Of a stretch of DNA of 5,545 nucleotides, positions 4,825 to 5,545 are shown one piece after another (the stretch's first letter is position 1; the number at the start of each line of letters is the position of its first letter). The position numbers and the translations under genes are program-made. Source of the DNA: Actinomycetota bacterium. GTDB taxonomy: Bacteria > Actinomycetota > Acidimicrobiia > Acidimicrobiales > Aldehydirespiratoraceae. Where the stretch lies: NCBI GenBank assembly GCA_012271125.1, contig JAAXHB010000344.1, forward strand, positions 1-5,545. Direction: 5' to 3'. A model generated the notes under the pieces. It did not search any database. It saw nothing but the letters and a program-made list of their open reading frames with translations, and was not told the DNA's origin.

Positions 4825-5545
4825 GACACATCCTCCAAGGCGCTGTCCAAGACGTCGACAATCCCGTCGCTAGATCCGTCGCTGAATTCGCTGCTGAATC
4901 CGTTACCTGTGGCACCTCCTGCTAACCCGTCACCGAGTCCGTTCCAATCGTTGCTAATTGACCCACTACTGATCAACTCGTCAACAAGAGCACTTGCGTA
5001 AGCGTTTGCGCCCGAAGACTGATTGGTCATCCCAGCCACATGCAGTTGATAATGCGACGGGTACTCATGCGCCAAAGCTCGCGTGCTGCGAATTACGCTG
5101 ACCTCGCCTTGACGAATTGCGTGAGCTAGACGCAGCACCGCGGACGGATCATCCAAGGCAAGTAACAAGATTCCGTTGCCTGAGGAGTCAACCTCAGGGT
5201 TCCACTCCAGCACCAGAGCATCTTCAACTGCGACAACAGTCACCGAAGTGTCGGCATCTATCGTGACAAGCACAGTGATCCGATCCCCGTTCGTGGTCTC
5301 GCCAGAAATTCGATCCAATCGAACTGGCAGCGCCACCTCATGAATGGCACCTACCGAGGCACCTTCAACCCGGGGCGCTGCCACCAAATTGTGACGACCA
5401 AGCAGTTCGCCCACCTGCAGGTCACGAACCGCCACAGCACCCTCAACGGCTGCAAGAGATCGCATCGAGCTGTTAGCCACCGTTGGCGACAACTCCATGG
5501 GTTCAAGTGACACGTCTTGAGCTGTGATTGGCGACCCCAACGGAA
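4821..5545 (-). CDS. SAF-domain CpaB/RcpC-like protein, 5' end outside the window
   Basis: The frame is open to the window edge; the first codon inside is CCG, and the TTG at 5540 is probably not the real start. About 241 codons are visible, and an N-terminal membrane anchor typical of the family would lie upstream, off the window. The segment GSPITAQDV followed by EGAVAVRDLQVGELLGRHNLV (33-53, counting from the TTG) matches SAF domains of CpaB/RcpC-type proteins. GDRITVLVT (85-93) and LALDDPSAVLRLAHAIRQGEVSVIRST (127-153) match the domain that follows. CpaB proteins act on the extracytoplasmic face of the pilus machine; in a single-membrane actinobacterium there is no secretin, so the partner is unknown. 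The last 50 or so residues are rich in Gly, Ser and Asp and include short repeats. The stop overlaps the CpaE-like start (ATGA), placing it as the upstream member of the operon. A different SAF-domain protein remains possible. Confidence 0.75.
   Translation of the reverse strand, partial: PLGSPITAQDVSLEPMELSPTVANSSMRSLAAVEGAVAVRDLQVGELLGRHNLVAAPRVEGASVGAIHEVALPVRLDRISGETTNGDRITVLVTIDADTSVTVVAVEDALVLEWNPEVDSSGNGILLLALDDPSAVLRLAHAIRQGEVSVIRSTRALAHEYPSHYQLHVAGMTNQSSGANAYASALVDELISSGSISNDWNGLGDGLAGGATGNGFSSEFSDGSSDGIVDVLDSALEDVS
4831..4836 (-). promoter_or_regulatory. Ribosome-binding site of the CpaE-like gene
   Basis: GGAGGA on the minus strand lies 6 bases before the ATG at 4824. It supports that start, which overlaps the stop of the SAF-protein gene by four bases. 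Confidence 0.75.
4863..4898 (-). repeat. Three imperfect 12-bp tandem repeats at the 3' end of the SAF-protein gene
   Basis: Read on the minus strand the units are TTCAGCAGCGAA, TTCAGCGACGGA and TCTAGCGACGGG, coding FSSE, FSDG and SSDG. A more diverged fourth unit (ATTGTCGACGTC, IVDV) follows. The period is a multiple of three, so copy changes keep the frame. The array lies in a flexible Gly/Ser/Asp tail about 40 bases before the next start codon. Confidence 0.65.

Noticed and set aside
1..5545. CRISPR arrays, tRNA or rRNA genes, insertion sequences or attachment sites.
   Set aside because: No spaced direct repeats, no cloverleaf or CCA-ending segment, no transposase or integrase frame and no terminal inverted repeats were seen. 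The two tandem arrays have no spacers and are in-frame coding repeats.

Overview
The window holds one tightly packed operon on the minus strand. It encodes the motor and membrane core of a Tad/Flp-type (tight-adherence) pilus or related type IVc secretion machine. By eye the GC content is intermediate, roughly the mid-50s percent. The gene order (SAF-domain CpaB-like, CpaE-like, TadA/CpaF, TadB, TadC, small pilin-like protein) and the wording of the proteins point to Actinomycetota. The degenerate CpaE-like protein with its GYHLLCGLRRRRDW stretch and the ATPase signature GEVRDREALPLLLTLSSGVKG look most like the Acidimicrobiia to me. That placement is an inference from memory of these families, not a search result.

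Layout in transcription order, from right to left. Positions 5545-4821 carry the C-terminal part of a SAF/CpaB-like protein whose start lies outside the window. Positions 4824-3559 carry a CpaE-like protein (MinD/ParA fold) that has lost both P-loop lysines. Positions 3562-2231 carry the TadA/CpaF secretion ATPase. Positions 2231-1344 and 1347-451 carry the two GspF-type platform proteins TadB and TadC. After a 146-base gap with several hairpins, positions 304-113 carry a 63-residue single-pass pilin-like protein. A long perfect-stem hairpin at 47-83 probably ends the transcript. Nothing supportable lies in the last 46 bases, which are purine-rich on the plus strand. The plus strand appears to have no genes.

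The likely mechanism: TadA hydrolyses ATP in the cytoplasm and drives TadB/TadC, which form the inner-membrane platform that extracts and assembles small pilin subunits. The gene before the terminator is the best pilin candidate. The CpaE-like protein probably positions or regulates the machine. The SAF protein probably acts on the outer face of the membrane. All four junctions among the first five genes have overlapping stop and start codons, so translation is probably coupled. Only the pilin-like gene is separated by a gap, and it has the strongest ribosome-binding site. This fits a need for more pilin than motor.

I see a recognisable pilus/secretion operon rather than an unknown system. 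The points most worth checking are the double-lysine loss in the CpaE-like protein, the codon-phased tandem repeats at the 3' ends of two consecutive genes, the identical GTGATG junctions before tadB and tadC, the structured leader of the pilin-like gene, and the lack of the usual Glu+5 in that pilin.
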